Shown: piece by piece, positions 22,980 to 33,817 of the stretch
How the letters are laid out: each line of letters opens with the position of its first letter
Numbering within the stretch: position 1 is the first letter of the stretch
Assembly (NCBI GenBank): GCA_035048815.1
Contig: JAUCBN010000049.1
Coordinates: forward strand, 5,401,501 to 5,465,500
Source of the DNA: Abelmoschus esculentus
Taxonomy: Eukaryota > Streptophyta > Magnoliopsida > Malvales > Malvaceae
DNA length: 64,000 bases
Direction of reading: 5' to 3'
Notes under the pieces: model-generated
What the model saw: only the letters and a program-made list of their open reading frames with translations
Database searches by the model: none
Told to the model about the DNA's origin: nothing
Program-made: the position numbers and the translations under genes

Positions 22980-24392
22980 TGACGTGAGCACATCAATGCA
23001 AGCACAATATGATCCGGAGGTCTTGCCCCAAGGACCTATTACTCGTTCTAAGGCAAAGAAATTCAGGGAAGTACTTTTCCTTGTGCTTCAATTACAGATT
23101 CATTCGATAATGTTTATGCCTTAGAACATAGGTTTTATAATGTGTTGCATGATGATATGTGACATATTAGACTATACTACTTATTATATATGTTTAAGTA
23201 TGTATATATGCTATTAAGTATGTTTTAAGGTTTGGTTTGATAGTGTTTATTATGTTTCTAACTTATTTATACGTTCTTGTGTGTTTTTGAATAAGTTTAC
23301 AAGTGTTTCAACCTTGTGTTTTACGAATGGATCCTTGTGCTGTTTTCCAGTATAGGTAAACAGAGGTGTACTAGTGAGTTACGAAATGGATTCTTGTACT
23401 GTTTTCCAGTATAGGTAAACAGAGGTGTACTAGTGAGTTACGAAATGGATTCTTGTATTGTTTTCCAACATAGGTAAACAGAGGTGTGCCAGTGTAAGAG
23501 CAGGCCAAACACAGCCCTTCTTTTGGAATGATGGACGGCAACAAAGGATAAGGATGAGGGGTTTCTCATTCAAATTCAAACAATTAACACATGTTTAATG
23601 TGTTTTATGAGCCCAAACAAGTGGCTGATATGAATGGAGCCTAGATGCAAGTTATTAAGCATTTGAATTTAATTTCAGCCAAGTATTCAAATTCGTCCAA
23701 CTCCTTCATTCTCCTATATATTCTGAAATTTTTGTAAAGACAAAAAAAACACTTTTGAATAAAAATTATATTTGAGAGTTTTCTCTTATTTGGTTCTTTT
23801 TAGAACTTTTCTGACATTCAAACTTATTTTTGATTGTCAAATTCTTGATACTTTGGGTTCCTAGATCTCTATCTAGAGGGTCCAAGTCCTTTTGACGTTA
23901 AACAGATTCAATTCGGGTTTCCTCAGTATATTGTGCAGGTTCTTTCGAGTTTAGCATGTCCAATTCGATCCAGCAACTTTCTTCACCATTGTTGAACGTT
24001 CAAGTTGCTGCCATGGATGTTTCTTGAAGCATTCATCTTCCAGTTCGAATATCATTCAAACGTTCAAACTTTTCTGTTCTTTATTTTTTTTTCTCGTTTT
24101 TATTTTTCTTTCCATTGTTTTCCTATCTTGGTAAACAGTGAAAAATCTCGTTCCAGCGTCAACTTTTCTTATCTCTTTCATTTTTCGTTTTATTTTACTT
24201 CATTGTTTTCCTATGTAGGTAAACAATGTAAAAATTCTCTTCAAACGCCCAAGTTATTATACTTATTTCCTATATAGGTAATCAGTGTAAACACTTGACT
24301 GTTTATGTTTTTCTTTTGCAGGAACTTACTTACAACATTCCTAGATCCGCAACTTACGAAGAAAGTCCGTTTCGACAGGCTACCTCGTATCA
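22980..24392 (+). repeat. CRM-1 LTR b (1413 bp)
   Basis: It begins TGACGTGAGCAC after an AAGAAGGGGGGAA polypurine tract and ends CTCGTATCA directly before the primer site, so it is the 5' LTR of the main internal region and the 3' LTR of the remnant. The open frame from the remnant continues across the tract into the LTR and carries the CR-like motif PITRSKAKKFRE. It holds the extra segment near 23980-24160 that LTR a lacks. Confidence 0.88.
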
Positions 24393-24407
24393 TATGGTAA
24401 TCAGAGC
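24393..24407 (+). promoter_or_regulatory. CRM-1 primer-binding site, tRNA-iMet type
   Basis: TATGGTAATCAGAGC follows the LTR end, matching TGGTATCAGAGC apart from one extra A. Element B carries the same variant. Confidence 0.7.
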
Positions 24408-25088
24408 TTAGGTTCGGATTTGTTGTACTTTTTCTGCAATTTAGTACAAAAGAAAAATACAAAAAAATAAACTTCGAAAAATTCAAAAAAAAAGTCGTAG
24501 TCAAAGTTTGACTAAAAAATTCAAAGTCAAAGTCAAAAAATAGAAAAAAAAAATTGAAAATAAAAAAAAATAAAAAAAATCAGATTCAAATATTGCAAAG
24601 AAATTGAAAAAAAGAAAGTGTATTCTTATTGTAAAATCAAGATGAATGTACAAGTTCTTCTTGCCAATCTCGTTCCTTGTAGTAAGAATTACATTTCCAT
24701 CTTTTTATTTACTTTTTGCCAATTTCCAGCCCTTTTACTTTTGTTTCTTTTTTTTTCTTTGTTTTATCTTCGTTTTTCCTTATTTGTGTTTCTTGTTAGT
24801 AACACATTTGTAACAGGTTTGAAAACGTTGGTTTAGTCCTTTAAAGAACTGAAAATTGAGAAATTGTAAGGGAAAAAGGCACTGAGTGTTGTGAGAACAG
24901 AAGGGGAGACAAAAAGAGCCATTCAAACATTCTCCCGAGTGAAACACGAGTGCTGAGTGTTACATTTTGAGTGCACATTTTTCTTTGGAGTAAAAACCGA
25001 GAGGTTTTGTGAGTGTGTAGTGAGGACTTTTATTTTTGTTTTACTTAACTCGTTATTTGTGCTTCTTTGTGTTTTCTTTTGTTTTAAT
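24408..25088 (+). other. CRM-1 5' leader
   Basis: This noncoding leader of about 680 bases is very A-rich at 24440-24620. It contains a cluster of GTCAAAGTC and TTTGACT words near 24495-24540, which include W-box-like cores (TTGACT and its complement). The gag start codon follows at 25089. Confidence 0.6.
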
Positions 25089-25486
25089 ATGACAGGGTCA
25101 GATGATCGTAGTCATGGTGGAGACCAGCCACCAGATTTGCAAATGTAGGCTTTTACACGTACTATGCAACGTCTATTAGAGAATGCATTAGAGCCTTTGC
25201 AGTCTCGTTTGGACAAGATAGATGGGGGTGGTTCCAATCTGTCCATAATGAGAATCATGATGAAAATGACGTTGAACAATCACCACGGATGAATCAACGA
25301 CCAGGACGTGTAGTTGATGATAATATTTCTAACATAAAAGTTGTTATACCTTATTTTCAGTGACGTTAAGATCCAGATGCTTATCTGACATGGGAAAGTA
25401 AGGTTGAACACGTTTTCGAGTGTTACAATTACTCGGAACAAAAGAAAGTACGACTAGCAACTTTAGAGTTTGTTGACTATGCACTA
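25089..25486 (+). pseudogene. CRM-1 gag, N-terminal part (broken)
   Basis: The ATG at 25089-25091 opens MTGSDDRSHGG. A TAG at 25146-25148 stands where CRM-2 has CAG. A one-base deletion near 25236 (GGTTCCAATC against GGTTCCCAATC) and a TGA near 25363 follow. The capsid part resumes in the frame that opens at 25487. The copy at 44813 is the better guide to this region. Confidence 0.8.
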
Positions 25487-27118
25487 TTGTGGTGGGATCA
25501 ATTATTGGTTAGTCGACGACGTACGGGTGAAGGACCAGTGAGAACATGGGACGAAATGAAGCGTATCATGCGGAAACGGTTTGTTCTTTCTCACTATCAT
25601 CGTGATTTATTTCAGAAATTACAAACTTTGAAACAGGGCAATAGGAGTGTCAAGGACTATTCCAAGGAAATGGAGATGTCCATGATGCGTGCGAACATAG
25701 TTGAGGATCGTGAAGCAACTATGGCTCGGTTTATGGCAGGTTTGAATTCTGAAATTTCTAACGTTGTTGAATTGCAGCATTATGTCGAATTGGATGACAT
25801 GGTGCATATGGCGATGAAAATTGAGCGACAACAACGTAAAAAAGTTTCTACTCGAGGTAATATTACTCCATTTAAATCTTTTACGAATCCATTATATACC
25901 CCTAACCATGCTAGGAAACAAGCACCAAAAGCGCCACTTCGGATTCAAGAACGAGGCGAGTCCAGCAAACCAAAGCCTCCCGTTGTTGATAATGGGCGTG
26001 GTAAACAAAAAGTAGTGGTACAAGAACGATCAAGAGATATTCAAAGTTTTAAGTGCCTTGGTCGAGGACATGTTGCTAGCCAGTGTCCTAATCGTAGGGT
26101 TATGTTGATGCAAGATGATGGAGAGATCGAGTCAGATTCTGAAGAAGAACCACATGAGACCCTTGATGAAGATGATAAAGAAGATGTCCTAGAAGTTGCT
26201 GAGACTGGTAAGGTAATGGAAATTATGGTTGTTAAACGTAGTCTGAGTGTGCAACAGGTTCAGGATGAACAACAACGCGAAAATATCTTTCACACGCGAT
26301 GTAAAGTTCAAGATAAGGTATGTGTTGTGATTATTGATAGCGGTAGTTGTACTAATGTTGCCAATTCAGTGATGGTTGACAAGTTAGGTCTCAAGACGAC
26401 AAAACATCCGAATCATTACAAATTGCAATGGTTGAATGACGGTGGAGAACTTAAAGTAACAAAACAAGTTGTTATACCGTTTTCGATTGGAAGTTACAAG
26501 GACGAGGTCCTTTGTGATGTTGTGTCAATGGATGCTACTCACCTTCTTTTGGGACGCACTTGGCAGTATGACAAGAAGGTTATGCATGATGGTTTTACAA
26601 ATCGATACTCTTTTATGCATGCAGGTAAAAAGATTACTTTGGCTCCTTTGACACCGAGTCAAGTGATGGAAGATCAAGCAAGCTTGAAAAAGAGTAAGGA
26701 AGCTGCAAAGGAGAAGAAAAAGATGAATGTTTATGCAAGTAGTCGAGAAATCAGGAAATGTCTTTCCTCTCACCAATCTTTGTTTATTTTAATGTTTAAA
26801 GATTATTGTTTATTGACTGACTTTCCTTCTGATTTGCCTGCATCAATTGTTTCCCTTTTGCAAGAATTTAAGGATGTGTTTCCGGAAGAAACACCGAGGG
26901 GATTGCCACCTCTTCGTGGCATTGAGCACCAGATTGACTTTATCCTAGGTGCTACTATTCCAAATCGACCAGCATATCGAACTAACTCTGAAGAGACAAA
27001 AGAGCTTCAAAGACAAGTGACAGAATTGATGGACAAGGGTTATATTCGAGAGAGTCTGAGTCTGTGTGCTGTTAGTGCCAAAGAAAGATGGATCTTGGAG
27101 GATGTGCGTAGATTGTAG
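25487..27118 (+). pseudogene. CRM-1 gag C-terminus, protease and RT N-terminus
   Basis: A 543-codon open stretch. Residues 1-120 are capsid (WWDQLL, MRKRFVLSHYHRDLFQKL). The zinc knuckle near residue 190 reads SFKCLGRGHVASQC, so its first Cys is Ser where CRM-2 has CFKCLGRGHVASQC. The protease follows with VVIIDSGSCTN near residue 280 and ILLGR-type HLLLGRTW near 355. A basic linker leads to the RT start (QIDFILGATIPNRPAYR, LMDKGYIRESLS). An 11-base deletion near 27070 ends the frame before the first RT block. The family product is a gag-pro-pol polyprotein cut by its own protease. Confidence 0.88.
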
Positions 27119-28144
27119 AGCTGTGAATCAGATTACAATTAAGTATCGTCATCCTATTCCTAGACTTGATGATATGTTGGACGAGCTTTGTGGAACCGTC
27201 ATCTTCTCCAAAATTGATCTAAAGAGTGGATATCATCATCAGATTCGCATGCGAGAAGGCGATTAATGGAAGACAACCTTCAAAACGAAGCTAGGTTTGT
27301 ACGAATGGTTAGTAATGCCTTTTGGCTTAACTAATGCACCTAGTACTTTTATGCGATTGATGAATCATGTTCTGCGATCTTTTATTGGAAAGTTTTGTGT
27401 TGTATATTTTGACGATATTTTAATTTATAGCAAGACTTTGCAGGATCATGTAAACATTTGAGAGTTGTTTTGCAGACTTTGCGAGAAGAAAGATTGTTTG
27501 GTAACATAGAGAAATGTGTGTTTTGTACTGACAAACTTAAATTTCTTGGTTATATTGTTAGTGCACAGGGTTTTAAAGTAGATCCTGAAAAGATAAAAGC
27601 AATTCAAGAATGGCCACGACCGACATCGATTACTCAGGTTAGATCTTTTCATGGTTTAGCTAGTTTTTATCGACGGTTTGTTCCTAACTTCAGTTCTATT
27701 ACCGCACCCTTAACCGGGATTATTAAGAAGAATTCTAACTTCTTATGGGGTAAAGAACAAGAAGATGCCTTTTTGAAAATTAAGGATTGTTTGACAAAGT
27801 CACCTGTGTTATCCTTACCTAACTTTGATAAAACTTTTGAAATTGAATGTGATGCTTCTGGAGTTGGTATAGGCGCTGTGTTAATGCAGGAAAAGAGGCC
27901 CATTGCATACTTCAGTGAAAAGCTTAGTGGAGCAACATTAAATTATCCAGTCTACGATAAGGAGATGTATGCACTGATTCGGGCATTGGAGACTTGGCAG
28001 CATTACTTGTTGCCTAAGGAGTTTGTGGTTCACACTAATCATAAGGCTTTACGATATATCACAGGTCAGCATAAATTGAATAAGCGACATGCTAAATGAG
28101 TTGAATTTTTAGAGTCTTTTCCTTACGATATATCACGTAGATAT
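27066..28144 (+). pseudogene. CRM-1 reverse transcriptase and RNase H
   Basis: RT blocks are visible: VPKKDGSWRMCVDCRAVNQIT, then KIDLKSGYHHQIRMREGD with an extra His codon against CRM-2. A TAA at 27265-27267 replaces the Glu codon. The catalytic YFDDIL lies near 27400-27430 in a frame without a nearby ATG. RNase H (IECDASGVGIGAVLMQ, PIAYFSEKLSG) is in 27458-28099, which ends at a TGA replacing TGG. A deletion of about 45 bases near 28125 removes the usual VADALSR end. Confidence 0.85.
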
Positions 28145-29607
28145 GTGCTTTTGAATTACCTTGATTCACATTTAATTGGATTTGCATATATTCGTGACTT
28201 GTATGTTGATGATTCTGATTTTAGAGATAAGTATAATGCTTGTGAGAAAGGTGCAGTTGGAAAGTTTTACAGGCATGATGGTTATCTTTTTAAAGAAAAT
28301 AGGATATGCATTCCACAGGGTTTAATGCGTGATATTCTGATCCGTGAAGCACATGAGGGTGGATTGATGGGTCACTTTGGAGTCACCAAGACGTTACAGA
28401 CATTGAAAGAACATCTATTTTAGCCTAAGATGCGTAGAGACGTTGAAAGGTACTGTGAACATTGTGTGACATGTAAGAAAGCAAAATCGAAGGTTTCACC
28501 ACATGGTATGTACTTACCTTTACCTATTCCTGATTCTCCTTAGACTGATATTTCTATGGATTTTGTTTTGGGATTGCCAAGAACTAGGACAGGTAGAGAT
28601 AGTATTTTTGTTGTGGTTGATAGGTTCTCTAAGATGGCACATTTTATTGCATGTCATAAGACCAATGATGTTGTTAATGTGGCTAGCTTGTTCTTTAGAG
28701 ATGTTGAACGTTTGCATGGTATTCCTAGGTCGATTGTTTCTGACAGGGATGTAAAGTTTTTGAGTCACTTCTGGAGGACTCTTTGGAGCAAATTAGGTAC
28801 GAAACTCATGTTTTCTACTACTTGCCATCCCCAGACTGATGGACAAACTGAGGTTGTTAACAGAGTTTTATCTACTTTACTTCGTTCCATCATTAAAAAG
28901 AATATCAAGACTTGGGAAGATTGTTTGCCACATGTTGAGTTTGCGTATAATCATGTTGTACATTCTGCTACTAAGATGTCACCATTTGAGGTTGTTTATG
29001 GTTTTAACCCTAATACGCCTCTAGATTTGTTACCTTTGCCACAGGAACAAGTGACGAACAGGGACGGTCAAGCAAAAGCAGAATATGTGAAGAAGTTGCA
29101 TCAACAAGTGAAGGAGAATTTAGAACGAAGGACTCAACAATATGAAAAGCAAGCAAACAAAGGAAGGAAGCGAGTCACCTTCGATGTTGGTGATTGGGTT
29201 TGGGTTCATTTTCAAAAAGAACGTTTTCCAGCCCAACGACGGTCAAAGTTGTTACCAAGAGGAGATGGTCCTTTTCAGGTGTTGGCGAAAGTGAATGACA
29301 ACGCCTACAAGATAGACTTACCGGGCGAATACACTGTAAGTGCACATTTAATGTTTCTGATTTAACCCCTTATGATGATTCTGCAGATTTGAGGTCAAAT
29401 CCTTTTCAAGAAGGGGGGAATGACGTGAGCACATCAATGCAAGCACAATATGATCCGGAGGTCTTGCCACAAGGACCTATTACTCGTTCTAAGGCAAAGA
29501 AATTCAGGGAAGTACTTTTCCTTACTTGTGCTTTAATTACAGATTCATTCGATAATGTTTATGCCTTAGAACATAGGTTTTATAATGTGTTGCATGCTGA
29601 TATGTGA
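28145..29607 (+). pseudogene. CRM-1 integrase with C-terminal CR-like motif encoded in the LTR
   Basis: The HHCC module (EAHEGGLMGHFG ... CEHCVTCKKAKS) is interrupted by TAG near 28420 where CRM-2 has TGG. The catalytic core at 28556-29200 keeps MDFVLGLPRTRTG, IVSDRDVKFLSHF and HPQTDGQTEVVNRVL, that is D, D and E. The GPF-type C-terminus (RGDGPFQVLAKVNDNAYKIDLP) ends in a one-base deletion near 29345. The frame at 29389-29607 crosses the polypurine tract into LTR c, carries GPITRSKAKKFRE and stops 187 bases inside the LTR. In CRM elements this tail is thought to help target centromeric chromatin. Confidence 0.88.
29408..29420 (+). promoter_or_regulatory. CRM-1 polypurine tract
   Basis: AAGAAGGGGGGAA directly abuts the TGACGTGAGC start of LTR c. 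It is translated as part of the integrase tail (EGGN). Confidence 0.85.
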
Positions 29608-30836
29608 CATATTAGACTATACTACTTATTATATATGTTTAAGTATGTATATATGCTATTAAGTATGTTTAAGGTTTGGTTTGATGGTGTTTATTATGTT
29701 TCTAACTTATTTATACGTTCTTGTGTGTTTTTGAATAAGTTTACAAGTGTTTCAACCTTGTGTTTTACGAATGGATCCTTGTGCTGCTTTCCAGTATAGG
29801 TAAACAAAGGTGTACCAGTGAGTTACGAAATTGATTCTTGTGCTGTTTTCCAGTATAGGTAAACAGAGGTGTACTAGTGAGTTACGAAATGGATTCTTGT
29901 ATTGTTTTCCAATATAGGTAAACAGAGGTGTGCCAGTGTAAGAGCAGGCCAAACACAACCCTCTTTTGGAATGATGGACGGCAACAAAGGATAAGGATGA
30001 GGGGTTTCTCATTCAAATTCAAACAATTAACACATGTTTAATGTGTTTTATGAGCCCAAACATGTGGCTGATATGAATGGAGCCTAGATGCAAGTTATTA
30101 AGCATTTGAATTTAATTTCAGCCAAGTATTCAAATTCGGCCAACTCCTTTCATTCTCCTATATATTCTGAAATTTTTGTAAAGACAAGGTTACACATTTT
30201 TGAATAAAAATTATATTTGAGAGTTTTCTCTTATTTGGTTCCTTTTAGAATTTTTCTGACATTCAAACTTATTTTTAATTGTCAAATTTTTGATACTTTG
30301 GGTTCCTAGATCTCTATCTAGAGGGTCCAAGTCCTTTTGACGTTAAACAGATTCGATTTGGGTTTGCTCAGTATATTGTGCAGGTTCTTTCGAGTTTAGT
30401 GTGTCCAATTCGATCCAGCAACTTTCTTCACCATTGTTGAACGTTCAAGTTGCTGCCATGGATGTTTCTTGAAGCATTCATCTTCCAGTTTGAATATCAT
30501 TCAAACGTTCAAACTTTTTTGTTCTTTATTTTTTTTCTCGTTTTTATTTTTCTTTCCATTGTTTTCCTATCTTGGTAAATAGTGAAAAATCCCATTCCAG
30601 CGTCAACTTTTCTTATCTCTTTCATTTTTCGTTTTATTTTACTTTATTGTTTTCCTATATAGGTAAATAATGTAAAAATTCTCTTCAAACGCCCAAGTTA
30701 TTATACTTATTTCCTATATAGGTAATCAGTGTAAACACTTGACTGTTTATGTTTTTCTTTTGCAGGAACTTACTTACAACATTCCTAGATCCGCAACTTA
30801 CGAAGAAAGTCCGTTTCGACAGGCTACCTCGTATCA
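29421..30836 (+). repeat. CRM-1 LTR c (3' LTR, 1416 bp)
   Basis: It begins TGACGTGAGC and ends CTCGTATCA, followed by ACAAAA of element B. It is collinear with LTR b and contains the extra ~170-bp segment, the 59-bp repeats and the CR-like coding start. Reading after the LTR re-enters the element B protease. Confidence 0.9.
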
Positions 30837-31205
30837 ACAAAAGTATATTTTCTTTGATAATTGATGGAGGAAGTTGTACCAACCTAGCAAGCACTATGAT
30901 GGTAGAACGACTCGGTCTCAAAACCACCAAACATCCAAATCTGTATAAACTACAATGATTTGCATGATGGAGGAGAATTAGAGGTCAAAAAGCAAGTGAA
31001 AGTTTTGTTTCTATTGGAAGATACATAGATGAATTTTTGTGTGACATACTACCTATGAGTGCAAGTCATATTCTTCTAGGGAGACTGTGGCAATACGACA
31101 AGAGAGCAGTTCATGATGGATTTACCAATCAATTCTCATTCATGTTTGAAGGAAGAAAGATCATCCTAAAACCTTTTAGCCCAAGTCAAAGTAAACTGTG
31201 ACCAG
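30837..31205 (+). pseudogene. Protease domain of element B
   Basis: The frame resumes after CRM-1 with SLIIDGGSCTNLAS, the protease active-site region; CRM elements here have IIDSG, so the residue after Asp is Gly instead of Ser. MMVERLGLKTTKHPN and HILLGRLWQYDKRAVHDGF follow, with an indel near 30955 breaking the frame. The domain is similar in length to that of the CRM elements. The presence of protease without reverse transcriptase is unusual for a non-autonomous element. Confidence 0.75.
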
Positions 31206-31211
31206 GAATAA

Positions 31212-31817
31212 TTGTCTAAGAGAATTGCAGCATGGGGTGAAAACAAAAAGGGGAAAGAGCAAGTGAAAGAATGTGCGATGGAAGAAGTACATTTTGAAGA
31301 AAAAGAAACCACTGGAGTTGAAAATGAAAATGAGGAAGTGAAAATAGTTGGAGTTAAAAATGAAGAGACTAAAAATGAGATTGTGAATGAAGAGTATGCT
31401 GGAGTTGAAAATGCGCAAATTGAAAAGGAAGAGTGTGAGAATGAAAGAGAGATTCAAAAGGGAGATAAAGAAAAGAATGAGTGTGAAGAAGAAAAGCAGA
31501 TTTTATCTAACAATTCTTTTCTTCCTATTTTTGATTTTTTATTTTTACAGGATGACAAAAGGAAGACCCCAAGAGATGTTCCAATTGCATTGTCGATCTT
31601 AAAGGAAACTCAACAACCAACACCCATTAAACATCCACCATGGTTTGCTATTTTCATTCATTTTGTTAATAGTTACTCATTCTCTAACTATGATTTCTTT
31701 TGTAGCAAATTGATTTACATACTTGGTGTTATCCTACCAAACTACGATGACAAGTTCTTTTGTCATTCTATGGTATATTGGTGCATCAAAATATGCCATT
31801 CCAAGAGAGCTCTATAG
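31212..31817 (+). CDS. Acidic C-terminal ORF of element B, function unknown
   Basis: A 201-codon frame continues where CRM elements have the short linker between protease and RT. Residues 1-95 are very rich in Glu, Lys and Asn with irregular repeats of the type VENENEE and KNEETKNE. Residues 96-200 contain DDKRKTPRDVP followed by an aromatic-rich stretch that I do not recognise. No RT motif is present. The N-terminal boundary is uncertain, because the frame joins the protease upstream after an indel. It may be part of a protease-acidic fusion protein of element B. Confidence 0.45.
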   Translation: MSKRIAAWGENKKGKEQVKECAMEEVHFEEKETTGVENENEEVKIVGVKNEETKNEIVNEEYAGVENAQIEKEECENEREIQKGDKEKNECEEEKQILSNNSFLPIFDFLFLQDDKRKTPRDVPIALSILKETQQPTPIKHPPWFAIFIHFVNSYSFSNYDFFCSKLIYILGVILPNYDDKFFCHSMVYWCIKICHSKRAL

Positions 31818-32119
31818 TTAAAACTCTTCAAAAACCATTATAATGATTCGAAGAGTGGAGATGAAAAGTTACATATCTTTTTCAAAGAATATGATGTTTC
31901 GAACCGAGAAATGATTTAAAGAACAAGTTTTGTTCTTAAAAGGCATGACGTTGCAAAAGGAGGATTCCAAAGAATTAATGCCTATTTATAGAAGGATGAC
32001 CCGAGAAGAATAAATACATCACTTGGAAGGAATGAGAATTTGTCCACTCCAACAACAAGGAGGTGTCCATTAAAGAACAATCTCGATTTGAGGAGAAATC
32101 GCCAAAAAGAAGGGGAGAA
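31818..32119 (+). other. Element B 3' internal region with vestigial integrase tail and polypurine tract
   Basis: Most of the stretch is noncoding. Near 32085-32119 the frame reads LDLRRNRQKEGEND, which resembles the integrase end of the CRM elements (DLRSNPFQEGGND). The polypurine tract AAAAAGAAGGGGAGAA (32104-32119) abuts the LTR. This suggests that B arose from a CRM parent by deletion between protease and the integrase end. Confidence 0.55.
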
Positions 32120-33817
32120 TGATACATTCCTAATCAACACCAATTTTCTCTATGGTTTGAGCACATCATTAAAGATCTTCAAGACTGGTTCTAAGGGAGT
32201 TCTACCTTACTTTATCTTCTATTATCTAATTTATGCATTCTATAATTTGACAAGCATGCTTTCGCTATATAATTTGACAAGCATACTTTATCCAATTTCC
32301 TCTATACCTTACCGATTCTATAATTATTCTAAGTCATCTTATTTTTAATATTAGCAAAACTAAATTATTTCGAACTCATTTTACCTTATTTCAATTCGTT
32401 TTAGCTTATACATTGTTTGCTTATTGTTTCAGCTATTTTAAGTAAAGATAATAGTCCTAGGAAGCTTAAAGACATCAAGGGTATCTCAATGTAGCTTGGA
32501 AAGACTTATGACAGCATGGAACAACTCAAGGACGGCTCAAACGCTTGGAATTGCATAGGAGCTTAAGGAAGCCTTATTTCAGCTCGTGAACTTAAAGGAA
32601 CTATGTAGAACCTACTCACGAATTTAAAGGTCTAGCTCAACCAGCTAAAGTCAGCTCTAGAAAGCTCAAATTGGAAGCAAGATTTGAGCTAGCTAAGTCA
32701 GCTAGCTAGCTCAGCTCAATCAGCTCATCTTAGCTCACCCTACAACCTTTAGCTCAACCATGGAAGGACACATTCCCTCCCCAAGAGACACAACTGACCA
32801 GCCATGGAGGGAAACATGTTTGGGTGCCAAGATCATGGAGGGAAAGCAAGAGGGAGCCAAAACAAAAAGATAGCACTCTTCATTGGACAGATTCATGATG
32901 GTCCACTTGTTTGACATTTTCGAGTAGGATCCAAGTACAAATGGGTTTCTGTGTCTTCATGAAAGTTATTCCTCCATCTCTTATATTTCCAACGCATGTT
33001 GAATCACATTAATACGATATATTGAACTCAAGATATGTCCAAATTACTAAAGACTGTGCAGACTGGAATTTTAAACCGAAAAGTTCCAACAACTCTTGGA
33101 AGGAGACACCATTCAACCGAACGCTTAAGGAGGGAGACACCACCAATTGAACAGACACCAATGCCACTATTCGGTCACCTTTTCAAAGGGAAATGTCCCT
33201 TGGCCACACCCTTTTATTTCTCATAAATAGGACTTGAATTTTCATTTGTAAAACACACTATTCAGATTATATAAAATTACTTGTGAAAATTTTCTCTCGT
33301 TTAGTTCTTCTTAGAACTTTATTGACTTATCAAGTACTTTTGTGCTTGTGGCTTCAATCCCTTTCTATCCATCTTGATGCTTCGGGTTCTTTTAGTTTAA
33401 TATATTCAAAGGGTCAAAGCTCGTTTATCACCACCCCTAAAAGATCAATATAAGATTCGGGATTAGGTTTTCTATAACGTAATTTCTTCCTTGAGTATCT
33501 TTAAGACACTATTCCATTTCACCATTCCTTTTCACCATATCACCATCCTTCTATATCATCTCATTCCATTCATCATTCTCATCATTTATAATCATCACAA
33601 AACGTTCTAATCATCCATTCACCCTTATTAACACCACACATCCTTGCACTTCCAAATTAGTCCCTAAACTATTCCCTTCATTCATTTTACCTATTCCTTT
33701 CATCCATTATCCTTAATTCTTCATTTTTACAACCACTTCTTAATAAGACTTCCTTCCTTCCTAGGTCCTACAATCAAAGTGTGTCATTTAGCATCATCAA
33801 CAAGTTCGGCCTACATA
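32120..33817 (+). repeat. 3' LTR of element B (~1.7 kb)
   Basis: It begins TGATACATTCC after the polypurine tract and ends near CCTACAT, where CA would be expected; Sat-2 starts immediately after. It is collinear with the LTR at 61894-63601. It contains an AGCTCA/AGCTAG-rich part (about 32590-32760), a TATA-like CATAAATAG (33222-33230), and a part rich in CATC/CACC words near 33510-33720. I see no CR-like motif at its start, unlike CRM-1 and CRM-2. Confidence 0.8.

Larger units (their letters stand above)
21125..30836 (+). mobile_element. CRM-1: nested CRM-type chromovirus with an extra LTR and remnant
   Basis: The order is LTR a (21125-22365), 28 bases of LINE-1 flank (22366-22393), integrase remnant (22394-22979), LTR b (22980-24392), internal region (24393-29420), LTR c (29421-30836). 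The outer ends are TG and CA, and ACAAAA stands on both sides in element B, consistent with a target duplication of 5-6 bp. The CRM clade is indicated by the tRNA-Met primer site, GPF-type integrase C-terminus, and a CR-like motif encoded beyond the polypurine tract inside the LTR. All reading frames are broken. Confidence 0.88.
19543..33817 (+). mobile_element. Element B: non-autonomous CRM-derived LTR retrotransposon, split by CRM-1
   Basis: Parts on the plus strand are a 5'-truncated LTR (19543-20330), a tRNA-Met primer site, an A-rich leader, a short ORF with protease, an acidic region and a vestigial integrase end, a polypurine tract, and a complete 3' LTR (32120-33817). Without the nested CRM-1 (21125-30836) the internal region is only about 2.1 kb. 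It lacks the capsid part of gag, reverse transcriptase, RNase H and the integrase core. It would depend on proteins from related CRM elements. It sits exactly between Sat-1 on the left and Sat-2 on the right, so no target duplication is recognisable. Confidence 0.75.

Noticed and set aside
22394..24392. A second complete CRM element in tandem
   Set aside because: Only the integrase end and one LTR are present; gag, protease and RT are missing, so it is a recombination remnant.
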